This document shows positions 5,429 through 5,570 of a DNA stretch of 5,570 nucleotides, in pieces. Numbering within the stretch: the first letter of the stretch is position 1; each line of letters begins with the position of its first letter. The stretch comes from JAFGWO01 sp965603295. Lineage in GTDB: Bacteria; BMS3Abin14. The notes beneath the pieces are model-generated. The model saw only the letters and a list, made by a program, of their open reading frames with translations. It had not been told where the DNA came from and searched no databases. Both the position numbers and the translations under genes were made by a program. Where the stretch lies: assembly GCA_965603295.1 (NCBI GenBank), contig CBFDCL010000113.1:1-5570 (forward strand), read 5' to 3'.

Positions 5429-5464
5429 AGAGCCCTGGGAGTCCTGAGGGTCAGGGGCAAACCA

Positions 5465-5506
5465 TGGGGTCGTGTCCAGTCTTCGCTTAAGCTACGGCTT
5501 GGCAAG
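5465..5506 (+). repeat. Dispersed intergenic repeat, copy C
   Basis: TGGGGTCG (5465-5472), a short gap, then GTCTTCGCTTAAGCTACGGC and TTGGCAAG (5479-5506). Copies A and C share both halves in the same order and orientation, and each starts about 30-40 bp after a lipoprotein stop codon. The end of this copy can form a small stem, GGCTT/AAGCC (5496-5508). Confidence 0.6.
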
Positions 5507-5518
5507 CCCACCTTCCTA

Positions 5519-5535
5519 TCACGCCTGCGGCGTGA
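5519..5535. repeat. Perfect 7-bp inverted repeat (hairpin)
   Basis: TCACGCC (5519-5525) and GGCGTGA (5529-5535) flank a TGC loop. No T tract follows, so a standard intrinsic terminator is unlikely. The GGCGTGAC half matches the core of repeat copy B (3430-3437), so this is probably part of the same repeat family. A second inverted pair, TTAAAG (5543-5548) and CTTTAA (5564-5569), sits at the right edge. The window ends before any downstream gene. Confidence 0.55.
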
Positions 5536-5570
5536 CTTCGCATTAAAGAACCAACGGCTTAGCCTTTAAC

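Noticed and set aside
5028..5447. 139-codon + strand frame overlapping the end of the FG-GAP gene, and several antisense frames across the propeller genes.
   Set aside because: These are frame shadows produced by the regular GAC/GGx repeat codons; they lack start signals and domain patterns.
5443..5455. CCTGA/TCAGG hairpin after the last gene as a terminator.
   Set aside because: The stem is only 5 bp and no T tract follows, so it does not meet the usual intrinsic-terminator pattern.

Overview
The window reads as ordinary chromosomal DNA from a diderm (Gram-negative-type) bacterium. The evidence is three predicted lipoproteins whose residue after the lipid cysteine is glycine rather than aspartate, moderately GC-rich codon use, and intergenic spacers crowded with short degenerate repeats. 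From memory, this style (heptamer tandems, a TGGGGTCGG motif, and CTTCGCT..AGCTACGGC..TGACAAG fragments) is common in Deltaproteobacteria/Desulfobacterota-like genomes. That placement is an inference; no marker gene is present to settle it.

Layout, all genes on the + strand. Positions 3-1568 hold the 3' part of a rhomboid intramembrane serine protease gene, cut by the left edge. Its protein is unusually long, with a helical-repeat region, a second pair of membrane segments and a C-terminal TPR-like region. A 257-bp spacer follows. It carries an imperfect inverted repeat, a good sigma70-type promoter and a terminator-like hairpin lying between that promoter and the next start codon. Positions 1826-3073 encode a lipoprotein made of eight ELWxxDG-type repeats. 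A 399-bp spacer follows, holding no credible gene but several tandem and dispersed repeats. Positions 3473-4225 encode a lipoprotein with a probable glutamine-amidotransferase-like fold. After 87 bp, positions 4313-5428 encode a lipoprotein made of seven FG-GAP/VCBS-type calcium-loop repeats, probably a closed seven-bladed propeller. The last 142 bp carry another copy of the dispersed repeat and a perfect hairpin.

How the genes may work together: the three lipoproteins have unrelated mature domains but the same anchor design, with Cys at residue 24 of each precursor followed by a run of 3 to 7 glycines. This suggests three cell-envelope proteins displayed on a flexible tether. The 3473 and 4313 genes may share a transcript; the 1826 gene appears to have its own promoter. 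The rhomboid protease is separated from the lipoproteins by a promoter and terminator-like signals, so a functional link to them is not shown.

I do not see a clearly new multi-gene system. The best leads are the leader of the 1826 gene (promoter, hairpin, and a 27-codon frame overlapping the start as ATGA), the two-blade duplication inside the 4313 gene, the rhomboid's extra membrane and TPR region, and the repeat family spread over all three larger intergenic regions.
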